Below, piece by piece: positions 19,808 to 31,003 of a stretch of 64,000 nt of DNA (its first letter is position 1; the number at the start of each line of letters is the position of its first letter). Both the position numbers and the translations under genes were made by a program. The DNA is from Trachythela sp. YZ-2020. Lineage: Eukaryota; Cnidaria; Anthozoa; Malacalcyonacea; Clavulariidae. The notes beneath the pieces are model-generated. The model had not been told where the DNA came from. It saw nothing but the letters and a program-made list of their open reading frames with translations, and made no database searches. The stretch spans positions 10,010,001 to 10,074,000 of the forward strand of contig JADLSH010000395.1 in assembly GCA_016169945.1 (NCBI GenBank). Reading direction: 5' to 3'.

Positions 19808-21051
19808 TTAAATTTGTTTTTGCAAAAGTTTGATCATGGCCCATCTCTCCTCCTTTTCCTTACTTCTAGTTCTTTTTCTTTCAGTTGTATTTTTTTATCA
19901 TATTTCTTTGAGAGTAGCTCAATAGCAGATAGCTTAGATACCCTTCTCTTCTTGCCTTTTTGCTTGTCTACATGAAATGACAGTGAATTTATTATGATGG
20001 AATTCAAATAGGCATGTAAATGCCTTTATTAGGATATTTTACAGGGACAAATTTACCAGGGGGGTGTGCACCCCCAGGAAATTCTTGCACCCCCAAAAAC
20101 ATTTTGCCCCCCCCCCAGAAAAAATCTCCCTCCAGAAAATGAATGCTATTAGATAATATAACAATGATGATGTATTATTGAAAAAAGTTAGATTTTGCTT
20201 GCACGCCCCCCCCCCCGAATTTTTTACACACCCCCCTCGCAGAAAAATCTCAAAATCCGTCCCTGTATGCATCATTCAGGTTGACAAAAATTTATCTATT
20301 TGTTTACCCATGATGGCATCATGCACAGGGTTTCTTTCCTATCCTCCAAGAGGTAGCTACAATAGACCTTGCCTGTGTTTATTCATTTTTATCTCATGGC
20401 CTCATTTCCATGTTTTCCTGATTTAGTGCGGCAGGCACACATGACGGTTAATTTCCTGTTTTTATTGCACAAATTTGTTTCTCGTTGATCCTAAGCCAAA
20501 TTACGAGCTTATTCTTAACCCCTTTGTGCACAAAACAGGAATATGAATAGCACATTGGAAACAAGGCCATTGGGTAAAAATGAATAAACAGAAAGGTCTG
20601 TTATGAGATTATTGTGATTTAATAAATTATATTAGCTTGGAGAATATGGAAGACAGTCTGGGCACAAGGTTGGTACTCACCTTTCACATTTCGCTTAGCC
20701 TTAGGTCTATCAAGTGGTCTATCAAAGTCATCACTATCTTCATCATCCTCTTCATTATCATCATTTTCCTCAGAAGAGGACGACTCACGATCGCGAGTTG
20801 GTTGTAAAAGTTAGAGTATATTTAATATTATTTCACACGTTGAGGTTGTACAAATTAAGTAGGGATAAAACATACTTGACAATCTTTCCATTGCAGCCTT
20901 TCTCATGTCAGAACCTTTTCTTTTCTCTTCTTCCAGTTTGAGCTTTTTCGCCTCTTTTGCGTGAGCCCTTTCCAATTCGAGATCTTCTTGATAGCTGGAT
21001 ATATCTTGTAATAACTGTTCAAGCTCGTTATATTCTTCCTCAGTGCCTGAC
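19808..21051 (-). pseudogene. Myb/SANT-like partner protein of Harbinger, C-terminal exons
   Basis: Minus exons: 20876-21051 (acceptor gatag; GTEEEYNELEQLLQD, then a coiled coil ELERAHAKEAKKLKLEEEK; donor gtatgt), 20681-20783 (SSSEENDDNEEDDEDSDDF, donor gtgagt) and 19808-19967 (acceptor atgtag; SKLSAIELLSKKYDKK, a charged helix, then RWAMIKLLQKQI). The tail form fits the Myb/SANT-like DNA-binding protein that accompanies Harbinger transposases. The Myb exon itself is not found, and the last exon has a one-base shift near 19850. Its convergent position beside the transposase supports pairing. Confidence 0.5.
20042..20265. mobile_element. C-rich hAT-like MITE
   Basis: Ends CAGGGAC...GTCCCTG. 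The body has repeated GCACCCCC and long C-runs, similar to the element at 36301-36637. No target duplication seen. Confidence 0.5.
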
Positions 21052-22141
21052 CTATCAAAATATAGGTCATAGGCCCTTTATAGTAGCATAGACATTTTTT
21101 GATTTTATATAACACCCCCATCTACAAATTACCCACTTTATAAATCAAAAATATATCTAAAATGTTATGTCATGCAGCTGATGCAGGGGCATTGGAGAGG
21201 CTCTAGAAGTGGGGGCCGCCAAAGTCGGTGACATTCTAGGGGGTCCAGAGGCTTCCCCCAAGAAAAAATAAAACTAGAGTCTTTGAAATGCCATTTCCAG
21301 CACTTTAGAAGGTGATTTACAGAGTTCACATAACTGAAAAACATTTAATATATATAATATTATATGATAACATTTACACGAGGGGGTGGGAATAATTTCA
21401 CACTTCCGTGAACACACAACTTTGTTTTCGGTAAATTTGCGTTTTGGAGAAATAACCTATTGAACGTTTAATGATATATTATTATTTATTGCACTTTTTT
21501 AAAGACTAAACGATCGAAACATCGTCCATATCTGCAACACACAACGCAAACAAGATCGCGAAAAATGGTGTTAAATGCGGCTCAGATTGCCGAACGTCAA
21601 ATACGTCTAGCATAGTACAAATTGTTTCGCAAAATTTCCTCTTAAACTCGCCTTTCTGCGATTTTTCAAAAGATGACCCTTCTAGATTAATTATCATTCT
21701 ACCATATCCTATAGTATTTAAAATTTAAGATGTATATCCAGCATGAACAACTCACGAGAACACTGGCATTCGTGACCGACATGAGAAATCCACTTTCAAG
21801 AGATGTAATATTTTAAAACGTAATTGACAACCAAAACAATCAGTCCATGTGCTTTGGCATGTGATGTCATTTGATAATCTCAGGGGAAAACCCAGTGGAA
21901 AAACCCGTCCGTGCACTGTAAAAGTATTGCGCATGTGTTTGTCCAGACCTGTTTTCTTGTTTCCCCAAGCAACGTGTGAAACAGGTGCTGGAAAGGAGTC
22001 AGTTCATTTGTTTCTTAGTCTGTGTTCGATAATTAAAAGGTTTTTATCATCAAGGGATTTATTTTGTAACAAAGATTATAGTAAATATTGTTTATTGGCT
22101 ATTGCTGATTGTTCGGAATTAACTTTTGAAATCTTACGAGA
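21052..22141. other. No gene seen
   Basis: 21180-21280 (GCAGGGGCATTGG...GGGGGTCCAGAGGC) resembles a truncated hAT-like end. The remainder is AT-rich. An open frame at 21849-22190 (+) has no recognisable features. Confidence 0.35.
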
Positions 22142-22567
22142 ATGCGTCCGTCGAGAACACAGAGAAAGTCCCGACCGAAAGATGTTGTAAATTCCCTGAA
22201 AAGGCAAAGCAGTCAATGCCACCGACATCGTCGAAATCATTCTCGAAGCGTTTCATCTAGGAATATTAAAAAGAGGAAAAATGCCAGACGACTTCATTTT
22301 TTAAACGAATCGGAAAACACGGCTATTCGAATTTGGCGTTTTCAAGATCATATGTTAGAAAAGCAATCGTCACGGCATGGACATACAATTTCTGGTCTAA
22401 AAGGCGGCGGAAGAAAACCTCCACAGACTTGTGATTATGAAAGACTAGCAAGTATTATAGCAAGAGTGTCAATCGCACAGTCATCGTCAAAAAAGGAATT
22501 CTGGAAAGCAGTTGCACAAAGTTATTTTAAGACGTTTACAGTCGAAAAATGGAAGATTTACGTCTAG
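22142..22567 (+). CDS. Arg/Ser-rich basic protein of unknown family (141 aa)
   Basis: Starts MRPSRTQRKSRPKD; residues 1-50 are strongly basic with Arg-Ser and His-Arg runs. A middle segment reads ENTAIRIWRFQDHMLEKQ, and the tail contains ASIIARVSIAQSSSKKEFW. No family recognised. It overlaps the next ORF by 19 bp, as in compact viral or transposon coding units. Could be a chance frame. Confidence 0.3.
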   Translation: MRPSRTQRKSRPKDVVNSLKRQSSQCHRHRRNHSRSVSSRNIKKRKNARRLHFLNESENTAIRIWRFQDHMLEKQSSRHGHTISGLKGGGRKPPQTCDYERLASIIARVSIAQSSSKKEFWKAVAQSYFKTFTVEKWKIYV

Positions 22568-22809
22568 TATGGAGATGGAACAGTGGAAACATTAGAGGTC
22601 GAGTTACATTATGCTCTCGGCAACGAGGAGGGTTATGGAGGTATGGATGGCATTATAAACGTAACAATTTGAAACAACAAGGCGGATTTGTTGCTCTTTT
22701 AGTATTCAGTATGATAAGAAATGCCGGTAAATTAGCTAGTCAATTAAAAGGTTGTGATAGTAAAGATGATAAAATGTGGAATAAGCAAGGACATGTTAAA
22801 GATTATTAA
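22549..22809 (+). CDS. Small basic protein with hydrophobic helix, unknown (86 aa)
   Basis: A basic, Trp- and Gly-rich N-terminal half, then QQGGFVALLVFSMIRNAGKL, a Gly-led hydrophobic helix. The layout vaguely recalls small basic core proteins of adeno- or Polinton-like elements, but no specific motif proves it. Confidence 0.25.
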   Translation: MEDLRLVWRWNSGNIRGRVTLCSRQRGGLWRYGWHYKRNNLKQQGGFVALLVFSMIRNAGKLASQLKGCDSKDDKMWNKQGHVKDY

Positions 22810-22935
22810 CGTTAGGTAATATTTGCGTTTCATTAAAATATATAAAAGTAAAAAGTGGCGAGTTGTTCATTATTTCAATATGAGAAGAAGAAAAATACAA
22901 AAAGGTAGTGGTATTTGGCACAATCAATACCTATA

Positions 22936-23587
22936 CAGTAGAACCTGAGTATATTCTCATGTTTGTTTACGTTTATTAACGTCTTAAATCATTCAGGTTT
23001 ACGAGAGTTTTACCCGGAAATTGTCAAGGTGTCAAAGCAAACCAATCAACGTTTACTACTGAGATAATGCAGGCGTTGATTGGCTTGCTTTAAAACCTCC
23101 ACGATTTCCGATTAAAACCTCGTAAACCTGAATGTCTGATTTGTAAACGTAATAAACATGGGAACATATCGGCAACAGAACTTTTTGCATAATTCACAAA
23201 ATGAGATTTACTTTTAATACAGCCTTTCTTGCGTTTTCATAAATGGGGTATTTTTCTCTAACTTCACATAAAAACACATTCCCACAAATTACTTGTACAT
23301 TGTCTCTTACTCTCGAAATTCGTTTAAAAGTTCGTTCCGATGATTTACCATAAACAAGCATTGTAAGTGTTCAATAATCGTAAATAGTCGGAACGAACTT
23401 TCGAAATGAATTTCATAACTTTGCAACGAACAATTTGAAGTATCGTGATGGTTTTAGCATTTAAAACACTTGTTTGATAATTTTTGAGAAATGATGACGT
23501 AATTTACAAACCTGTGTTAATGACCACCTGTCATTTACGACTGTTTTTACGAGAACCAAGGGTGGTCGCAAAACTCAGGTTCTACTG
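22936..23587. mobile_element. Tc1/mariner-like MITE with TA target site
   Basis: Terminal inverted repeats CAGTAGAACCTGAGT at both ends, flanked by TA on each side (22934-22935 and 23588-23589). Internally there is a second inverted pair around CATTCAGGTTTACGAG/CTCGTAAACCTGAATG and a third near 23310-23410 around GTTCGTTCCGA/TCGGAACGAAC. No ORF. Confidence 0.75.
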
Positions 23588-23589
23588 TA

Positions 23590-24207
23590 CACACTAGGAA
23601 TTTTCCCAAAAAACCAAACGACGTTGTCGTCGTCCAACTTATAATAAAAAAAACGTGGAGGTTTCGGCGAGTTATTTTCATTTATTCCCGGTTTATTTGG
23701 TTGAAAATGGAAGTAAAAGATGTTACAACCGATAACGGAATTAACAAACGTAAAAAACATATGTTGGTGTGTATGATGGTTTTGTACAAGATCATGTCAA
23801 AATAATAGAACTAAAACTAGAAGTTACTATCGCAAGGGGAGTGCTGCAGGGGATGTTAACTTACTGGTATTAGAGTTACTTACCAGTATTAGAGTTTCTC
23901 ATGGCATGATAATAGGCATACGGCAAAGTGTAAAATGCCACAATTTTGTTAGCCTACGTCCATAGTCTGTGTGAAAACTGAAAATCACAGTACAATTTTG
24001 TTTCAATTCTGGAAGTGTCTGTCTTCTTAATTATAACCCATTAACCCTAACCCTAAACCCACCCCTAACCCTAAACCCTTATACCTAACCCAAACACTAA
24101 TTATTGATTGTTTAGCTAGATGTGATGCTACTGATCAGAATCTCCTTCCCCCGAATTATTTCCACTTATCACACACATGGAAACAACCTTTTGTCTTCAC
24201 CCTGAAG
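23590..24207. other. No gene; short telomere-like run
   Basis: 24036-24095 contains AACCCTAACCCTAAACCCAC and similar degenerate CCCTAA units. This is too short and irregular for a telomere. Confidence 0.4.
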
Positions 24208-24604
24208 ATGGTTTCCGTAAACCCACCCTTTACGACCGACACCTACACCATCTTCACACCCCTAGATGCTAGACCCCAACCACGCGTAAATCATGGGGGA
24301 AATCTAACAATAAAACCAATCAACCCTCATCCAATAAAGAAATTAAAATTACAACGCTATATACCACTATTTGAGGTCACTGACGGAAGCGAAAGTGGTT
24401 GCACCGACGCAGTCAACCCGATCGGCTGATCGATATCTGGAAACAATTAGGCACGTGTTAGAAAAGCTGAAAGATTATGGCGATGAGATTGGTGGAATAC
24501 GGATCGAAACGTCCGTCGTTGCTAAGACTGTCTACCAAGCAATGGCAGTTTTCATGAACGAGGGCACATTCGATCTGCTAACATACATCCAACCTCATTT
24601 TTAG
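24208..24604 (+). other. Two overlapping open frames, unrecognised
   Basis: Frames 24208-24429 and 24371-24604. The second reads ADRYLETIRHVLEKLKDYGD and TVYQAMAVFMNEGTFDLL, with helical, protein-like composition. No family recognised. May be the remnant of one frameshifted gene. Confidence 0.25.
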
Positions 24605-25513
24605 TGCAAAGTTTATTTGAAACTTTGCAGTATTGTGATGAGTGGCGAAATCAGACAGACATTCAGTCAGTGTAAACTTTCCGGGGGGTGCATACAATTT
24701 ATGTTTCTTTTTAAATTTCATTAACATTTAGTGATTTAGTGCTTCAAGACAGGGCTTCACATTTTTCTTTAAATATTCTTTTTATCTTATGGCGACTTTA
24801 CACAAACTATGCTGAATTAGAGTCTTTATATTGAACTTGAAACATTTGCTGAAGACGTTGAATTGACATTAAATTGGAGACTTTCCCCCGGAACACGCGA
24901 TTTTTTGTGCAATCACAAATGCACGTGCGCTATCAATGACGTGTAGCGAGTCTAGCGACAAGAACATTATCATTATATCAAATTATCAATATATAGTATA
25001 ACTATAAGTATGTCGATGAACCGGAGAGAAATCAGTCATTATAACTGACTTACCAACTTGCCTTCAGTACTGGATAATCAACGGGAAGGATTGTAGAAAT
25101 TCACTTATTTTCGCTTCCAAGAGCATTATTATTTGAGATTTGCTTTCGAGAATTATGATTATGACAAAATATCTCTTATGATTATGACAAGACTGTATCT
25201 CAAATGCGAGGAAGGTAAATGTGGTAGCAGTTTAAAGGCTATATTATTTCAAATACAACTATAGCCTTATGAACTATAGGGGCAATGCCAATGTCAATAA
25301 ACTTGTGCAAGTCGATGGCTGGATATATATATATAGTATACTGCATGTATTCGATCTGTAATCTATCAAAACAGTGTAGACTATAGTATCCGATTTATAT
25401 TATAACCTCTATGGTATAAAACGGGATCATATAAACGTTCTGCAAAGCCTGCAGTCCCAATAGTCGTGTTAATTTAAACTTTACAGTATACCTTGAATTG
25501 ATGGGTATAATTA
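24605..25513. other. No gene seen
   Basis: AT-rich, no ORF of note, short (TA)n at about 25324. Confidence 0.4.
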
Positions 25514-26110
25514 ACCTTGAAGCTTGACGATTTAATGCGTTTGTTTACTTTTCAAATGTGAACGTTTGGTCACGCCCCGTGTCACTTTTGACAATAGCCG
25601 AATTCATATTAGGGGTTAGATGGGAAACTCGTCAGTCTAATATGAATCCGGGGTCAGACGAGTTTCCCGTCCAACTTTCCCGGTCCAAACGGACGGGAAA
25701 GTTAGACGGAATCCCATCTAGACGGGAAACTCGTCTTAAATCCGTCCCTAAATTCATATTCAGACGGGTTTTCACAGACGAGTTTCCCGTCCCTAATATG
25801 AATTCGGCTAATGAAAGTTCCACGTTTGGCGTGAGAAATGTCCACGTTTGTGCAAAATACAAGCATGTTTGTTCGCGTGTTTGCCACATTCTAAGCAATT
25901 TTCCATACTTTCGAATGTTATGCTCGCAAAATTTAAGTTATTTTGCAAGATAGAATGAAAGATATAAGGATCATAAAGTAAGGATCAAAAACATATTCAT
26001 ACTTCGCCAAAAAATCGCAAAATCTAATATTTCAAGAGGTGTACGTTTTGTTAGCAAACGTTCATGTTTGAAAAGTAAACAAACGCATTAAAATCGTCAA
26101 ACTTCAAGGT
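25514..26110. mobile_element. 597-bp MITE with long inverted ends
   Basis: The left end ACCTTGAAGCTTGACGAT, continuing through GCGTTTGTTTACTTTTCAAA, is mirrored at 26050-26110. Inside lies a second palindrome (25595-25810): TAGCCGAATTCATATTAGGG mirrors CCCTAATATGAATTCGGCTA, with repeated GACGAGTTTCCCGTC in both orientations. Nested insertion is likely. Confidence 0.7.
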
Positions 26111-26559
26111 CGAACGCAAATGGTAATAATAGACCTTCGAAAAACAAATGTCATGAGAACTTGACAATCTTGGCATAAATACTGCTAGCTAATTCCATGC
26201 ATGAGTCATCTATTTACGTCAGCAATAAATACGCATACACTTCCCACAGCGAATTGCGAAATATTCTTTATCTGTAGGATCAAGGAGAGATTTTCCTGAA
26301 ACATTACTTGCATTTACTTGTAAATTATGGTGTAAATTATGTCTTCGCCGCAGAGTACTTCAGTGCTTCCATATTAATCTTTCGTTTTCCTCAAAACTTA
26401 TGGCTCTTTGAAACTTTGCACAATCCTTGGATCCATAGTTTAAATGTGCGATGCATGCCCGTGGCTCGTTTCCTGCAGGAATGTCAATGCCTGATGATCC
26501 TCGCCACAAACGTCCTGAGGCAGAGAGGTGCGCTCACTCATCATCACAACCATCGACAG

Positions 26560-26932
26560 CTACAAGATATTGAGAAAAGGATCCTGGGCAATTTAAAATT
26601 AATGCTTGGCTACACCCACACTGGCAGGGTACACACCGACCCCATCGACCCCCGTTCTTGGTGGCGAGTCCGTTTAGTGGTTAATAACCCGAACCCCATG
26701 AACGCCGTAAACCCTAACCCAAACCCACCACGAAGGGCTCCCTGGAACGTGGACCAAGATCAACAACTTGCGTTGATTGTTCGCCCTTATGCACAGGGGA
26801 GGAGGGCGAATCGCATGGCAGCAAACGTATGCTGCCTTCCATCGACGATTTCCTGGAAGGCACACCAATGCCCAAATAATCAACAGATGGAAGCAAATGA
26901 AAAGAAACAACCTACATTTGGCCTATTGGTGA
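26560..26932 (+). pseudogene. Myb/SANT-like DNA-binding domain remnant
   Basis: One frame gives PRRAPWNVDQDQQLALIVRP. After a one-base shift in a G-rich run near 26800 the next frame gives WQQTYAAFHRRFPGRHTNAQ and RWKQMKRNN, ending at a TGA at 26930. Trp spacing, FPGR and the RW near the end fit a Myb/SANT fold, as found in transposon accessory genes. Nothing else of its element is visible nearby. Confidence 0.5.
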
Positions 26933-27617
26933 AAAGTCCATTATAGTTATTAACATTGTAACCTTTTCAAATATTTATCTTAGCCTTTTATTCATGTTAA
27001 ATTTTTGTAAATAGTTCATATTTTTGTATATAGTTGGAATAAATCTAAGTATTTTACATTTTGGTCATTAGTTGCAATAAATCTATATAAATTCGAAGTT
27101 TGAGCCCCTTTTTTTTAATGACCTTGAATGACCTTCATCATGACCTTGAGATTAATCCTTAATTTCAAGTAAAACCACCTTTTTTTTAAATCACCTTGAA
27201 TGACCTTCATTTTGACCTTGACCTTCAACTTTCCATCCAACCTTCAATACTCTTAATACACTAACTTAATAGTTTATTAAATACCCAAAGCTCGGCTCAT
27301 GTACACCTAACCCTAAAAACACCAAAAAATTTCCCAAGTGTCTACAAATCACCTGCCTACTCTGAGCAGAAGCTTATGTATTGATTTTTTGTGTCACATA
27401 TATGAACAAAAAATGTATACCTTGATACTGTGATGTCAACTGACTTACTTTAAACTTAACAGAGCACATACTGGTAAACCCTTTTTTTTTATCCATTTTT
27501 TGGTATTAAAAAAGAATAAAAAAAATTTTCTGGCTTATTTGGGGGGTTGCAATGCTTGGTCCTGGTATTTGGTGTGGCTTTAGCTCGCTATCGTTGTGGC
27601 CGAGTATGAACATAGTT
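26933..27617. other. No gene; tandem TGACCTT-rich segment
   Basis: 27113-27230 is an imperfect 69-bp direct duplication containing repeated TGACCTTGA and TGACCTTCA. Confidence 0.45.
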
Positions 27618-27985
27618 GGTTAAAACCAACAGGAGTTATATCCTAACAAACTTGTAAAAAAACCGCTTTTTTTTGCTAACTTTATTCGTTCCTAGCGGTC
27701 ATCGGTTTTGACCTTTCGGTTCCAAATTTGTCAGCGACATACCTTATATGCCTCTAAGCTTAAGTCCTAAGTATGTCGTTATCGCGTCAAACCGACAAAA
27801 GTTATAGGGAAGAAAAATTTTACCATCACAGGTTTTTTGAAAAAGGCACTTTTTACCAACTTTGCGGCGCTCTAGAGGTCAGCGGTTTAAAGCGTTTGAA
27901 TCCAAACTTTGTGTGAACATGCTGTGTGGCATACTAAATGTGTGTGCCAAGTGGAGGGATAAGGTTAAAATCAACCAAAGTTAGA
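27618..27985. repeat. Two diverged tandem units of ~175 bp
   Basis: Each unit runs from a GTTAAAACCAAC/GTCAAACCGAC-like start through AGTTATA, a TTTTTT tract, AACTTT.. and a AGCGGTCATCGGTTT or GAGGTCAGCGGTTT block. A third start (GGTTAAAATCAACC) follows at about 27971. Non-coding. Confidence 0.45.
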
Positions 27986-29973
27986 GATTTTCTCAAATCT
28001 AGCAAGCTAATGGGGTAGAGCTGAGAATGAGACACCCAGTCACCAGGCTAACTTTTTTCATATTTTTCCCCCATTATATTTATCTATAGTTTACCCTTTT
28101 AGATTTAAGCTCTTGCTTTGAAACTTTGTACAGTAGGGCTCAATTGAATGGCCTTTCCGATTCCGGCGTTTGTTTTCTGAAAAAAGTTTAACTTCCGGGA
28201 AGCGATATTGTTGATTGATGCTGCACTTACCATCGCATATGATGCTATGAAAAACCACTTGGTTGATGTGGAGATTGTGGATATTTGATTGAACTGTATT
28301 ATACCAGTGCATGTACCGATATTACTATGGTAGTTATGTGAAGGTTTTATTGATAAGCCAAAGGTGTTAAAACATTATTCAGTACATTCATTTTATAGTT
28401 GATATTTATAACTCGTTACAGTAATAATGTTCTTGTTATTGCGATTGTGCAACTTTGGTACAGAGTACAGGACTACAAACAGTTAATGGTTTAAACATGT
28501 TCATGTTGTTCAGATTTCAGTGTTTGTAGTTTTCTTACTTAAAAATATAAATAAAAATTCTTGTTTTGATTTGTTCATTGCTCTGGGACAACTTTGCAAA
28601 GTTATTAATTGCCAATACTAATTATACATTTTTTGCACTCCAAAATCTTGATTATGATCTGTAAGAAATTTTATGGGGGATTTCAATATTTGCACCTTTA
28701 GTTTTCTTGTTGCTGAGGGCTTTGGGGTCGTCAGACTTTATAGAGTTCCTAAATAAGGCTCTGGCATTGTGTGTGTTTGAACAAATTGAAATGTGGTATT
28801 TAATTTAAATGAAATATTTAATATAGATTTTAAAGTTACAAATTTCATATCAATAGAACAGACACTTACAATGTTTTGGGTTACTTGGCAAGGCTTTTGG
28901 TAGGATACAGTAATTATAATAAAGTATACACTATCTATGCACTGTTTATACTACTTGATTGTTAATCTCTGACTGTCATGCATGTACTACGTTATTTTCC
29001 CAAATGACATGTACAGTACAGAATACATTGTGATTGTATAGCTGTATGGTTACTACAATGTACGTTATAATTCCATTATTAATATATCATCGTGGCTTTT
29101 ATTTATAATATGCACTTCTTGGCTGGCATGACAGGAATACTCAACACAAGTTTTCCAGTTTCCATTTGTATTTTTGGGGGTATTTTTGTGTACACTGGTT
29201 GATTGCACATATCGACATCTGCCATTGTAACCGTAGATTATTGGCCAAGATGACATCCATAACTTTTTATTTTGTGGGGGGAATGGGACTTGTGTCATTT
29301 ATATATGCATATCCATCATAATTCACCCATGTCCTGATGTCAGCCATTGAAAGTGAAACCATTGTACTTGTAGGATATCTTACAAAACAACATCCATTAT
29401 CATGATGCTTTCACAGTAGTAAATCATTGACTTTTTTCAGGTTCCTTCCATGTTCCTTCCATGAGAATATAAACAATCCATTTTAATACCACGTATTTGT
29501 TGATTACACATGTAGGTATCCATACATACTTACATAGTTTGTTGGGAACTGTTGAAACCATATTAGATTACATTCCAAATTATGACGTATCCATGACATA
29601 GAATCTTCAACACTTATTTCCTTGTTGGGAAAACACATTGATGAATCATTGTACTATAAAGTGTGCACATCCCGAATTAACCTATGTTACAACCTATAAA
29701 ATAAAGAACAAGAATATATTATTTACTGGACTATTAAAGACACTGTTAGTAGTAACTAAAATATTAAGGGGGAAGAGGTGGGATTATATTTTATGATGAT
29801 TTTATGACTTACTATTAACCTTACCAATGACAGCCTTTTCATATCAAAATAGTATTAATTAAAATAATTTAGTAATAATTTATGTGAAAGAAATTAAAAT
29901 TTGTGTACTGCACATTACAGTACATAACATTTGGTTACACAATGGAAATCCCCTTTGATACTCGACCTTTGTT
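27986..29973. other. 2 kb without recognisable features
   Basis: AT-rich, only short random frames on both strands. No repeats with clear ends were found by eye. Confidence 0.45.
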
Positions 29974-30889
29974 TTAGGAGTCGCTAAATGCAATGCATAT
30001 CATCTGTGCCACATGATGAAGTCGGTTTTCTTCTTGAAGTCTAAACTGTAAATTTACAGATGATTTTAAGCTTGTCAACCTTTCACAAGTCATTGGTTCA
30101 ATAACACAAGATGATAGTGTTTTCACTCTGCTGATTGCAACATAAGATACTCCAGCAGTTCTCTCAGATTTACCAATATCAATCCAAGCCTGTGACGATT
30201 TATCATGACTGTGATGAGACAGTGATTGGGCATATTGGGACACATGATGGTAGGGTCTCATTAAATGAAGGTCCTCTATATTTGTCAAACTGAACAATTA
30301 CAGCAACAGGCAAGTCTGGTGGGTGATGGTTGTTATCAAATATGAAGTCAATGGCTGTTCCAGTGGCCCCATTACAGAGACCAACCATCGTTGAACCATA
30401 TTTAAAAGATCTACATAATCAGATCCTACGTCATACTCTGGAATGTCATTATGATGTTTCTGGGTTTGGGTTGACAGTTGATAACAACCAATCAACATAC
30501 TGACACACTGTATCAGCAGCTTGTGTACCAGCTTCAATATTGTGATCTAATTCTGTTGTATCGGGACAATCATTTGCATCCTGTGCTCCAACATTAGTTA
30601 TAATAGCTTTGAGTTCCTCTCTCACTTTATTCCAGTAAGCATTTGTACCAGCAATATTACCAATATACCTTAACACTTTGGACATGAATACAGCCGAGTT
30701 ATTACTTGCAGCCATTTCACGTAACTCGTCAATAGTAAGATGAGCTTCACCTGGATTTTGTTTGAGGAAAATTCCACTTCGCTGTAAAATGCGCTTTCTG
30801 TGGATCATATTAAAAGCCCAGTAAGAAAACCTGGGGTGGTTAGCAAAACGGTACACCCATTTACCACTAATAAATTCGGCAAATTTCAA
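29974..30889 (-). pseudogene. Helitron Rep/helicase remnant, internally deleted
   Basis: 5' part (30449-30889): [19 protein letters not shown], then [19 protein letters not shown] and [10 protein letters not shown], the N-terminal helicase-like domain of Helitron proteins. 3' part (29974-30388): GLCNGATGTAIDFIFDNN, FDKYRGPSF and GVSYVAISRVKTL, the end of a PIF1-type helicase. The HUH nuclease and most of the helicase, well over 500 residues, are missing between them, and frames change near 30300. A dead Helitron. Confidence 0.8.
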
Positions 30890-31003
30890 AAGATGCTTAA
30901 TTCAAAAGAAAACAAGCAGTACCACTGAATTCGATTGCGAGCTATTGCGCTTTGTGTCAGTAGAGATGGAGATGGAGATTTTCGGGTGGTCTCGAAGGCG
31001 TGC

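Noticed and set aside
24036..24095. Interstitial telomere (CCCTAA repeats)
   Set aside because: Only a few irregular units mixed with CCCACCC; similar short runs occur at 26700 and 27305. Not a telomeric array.
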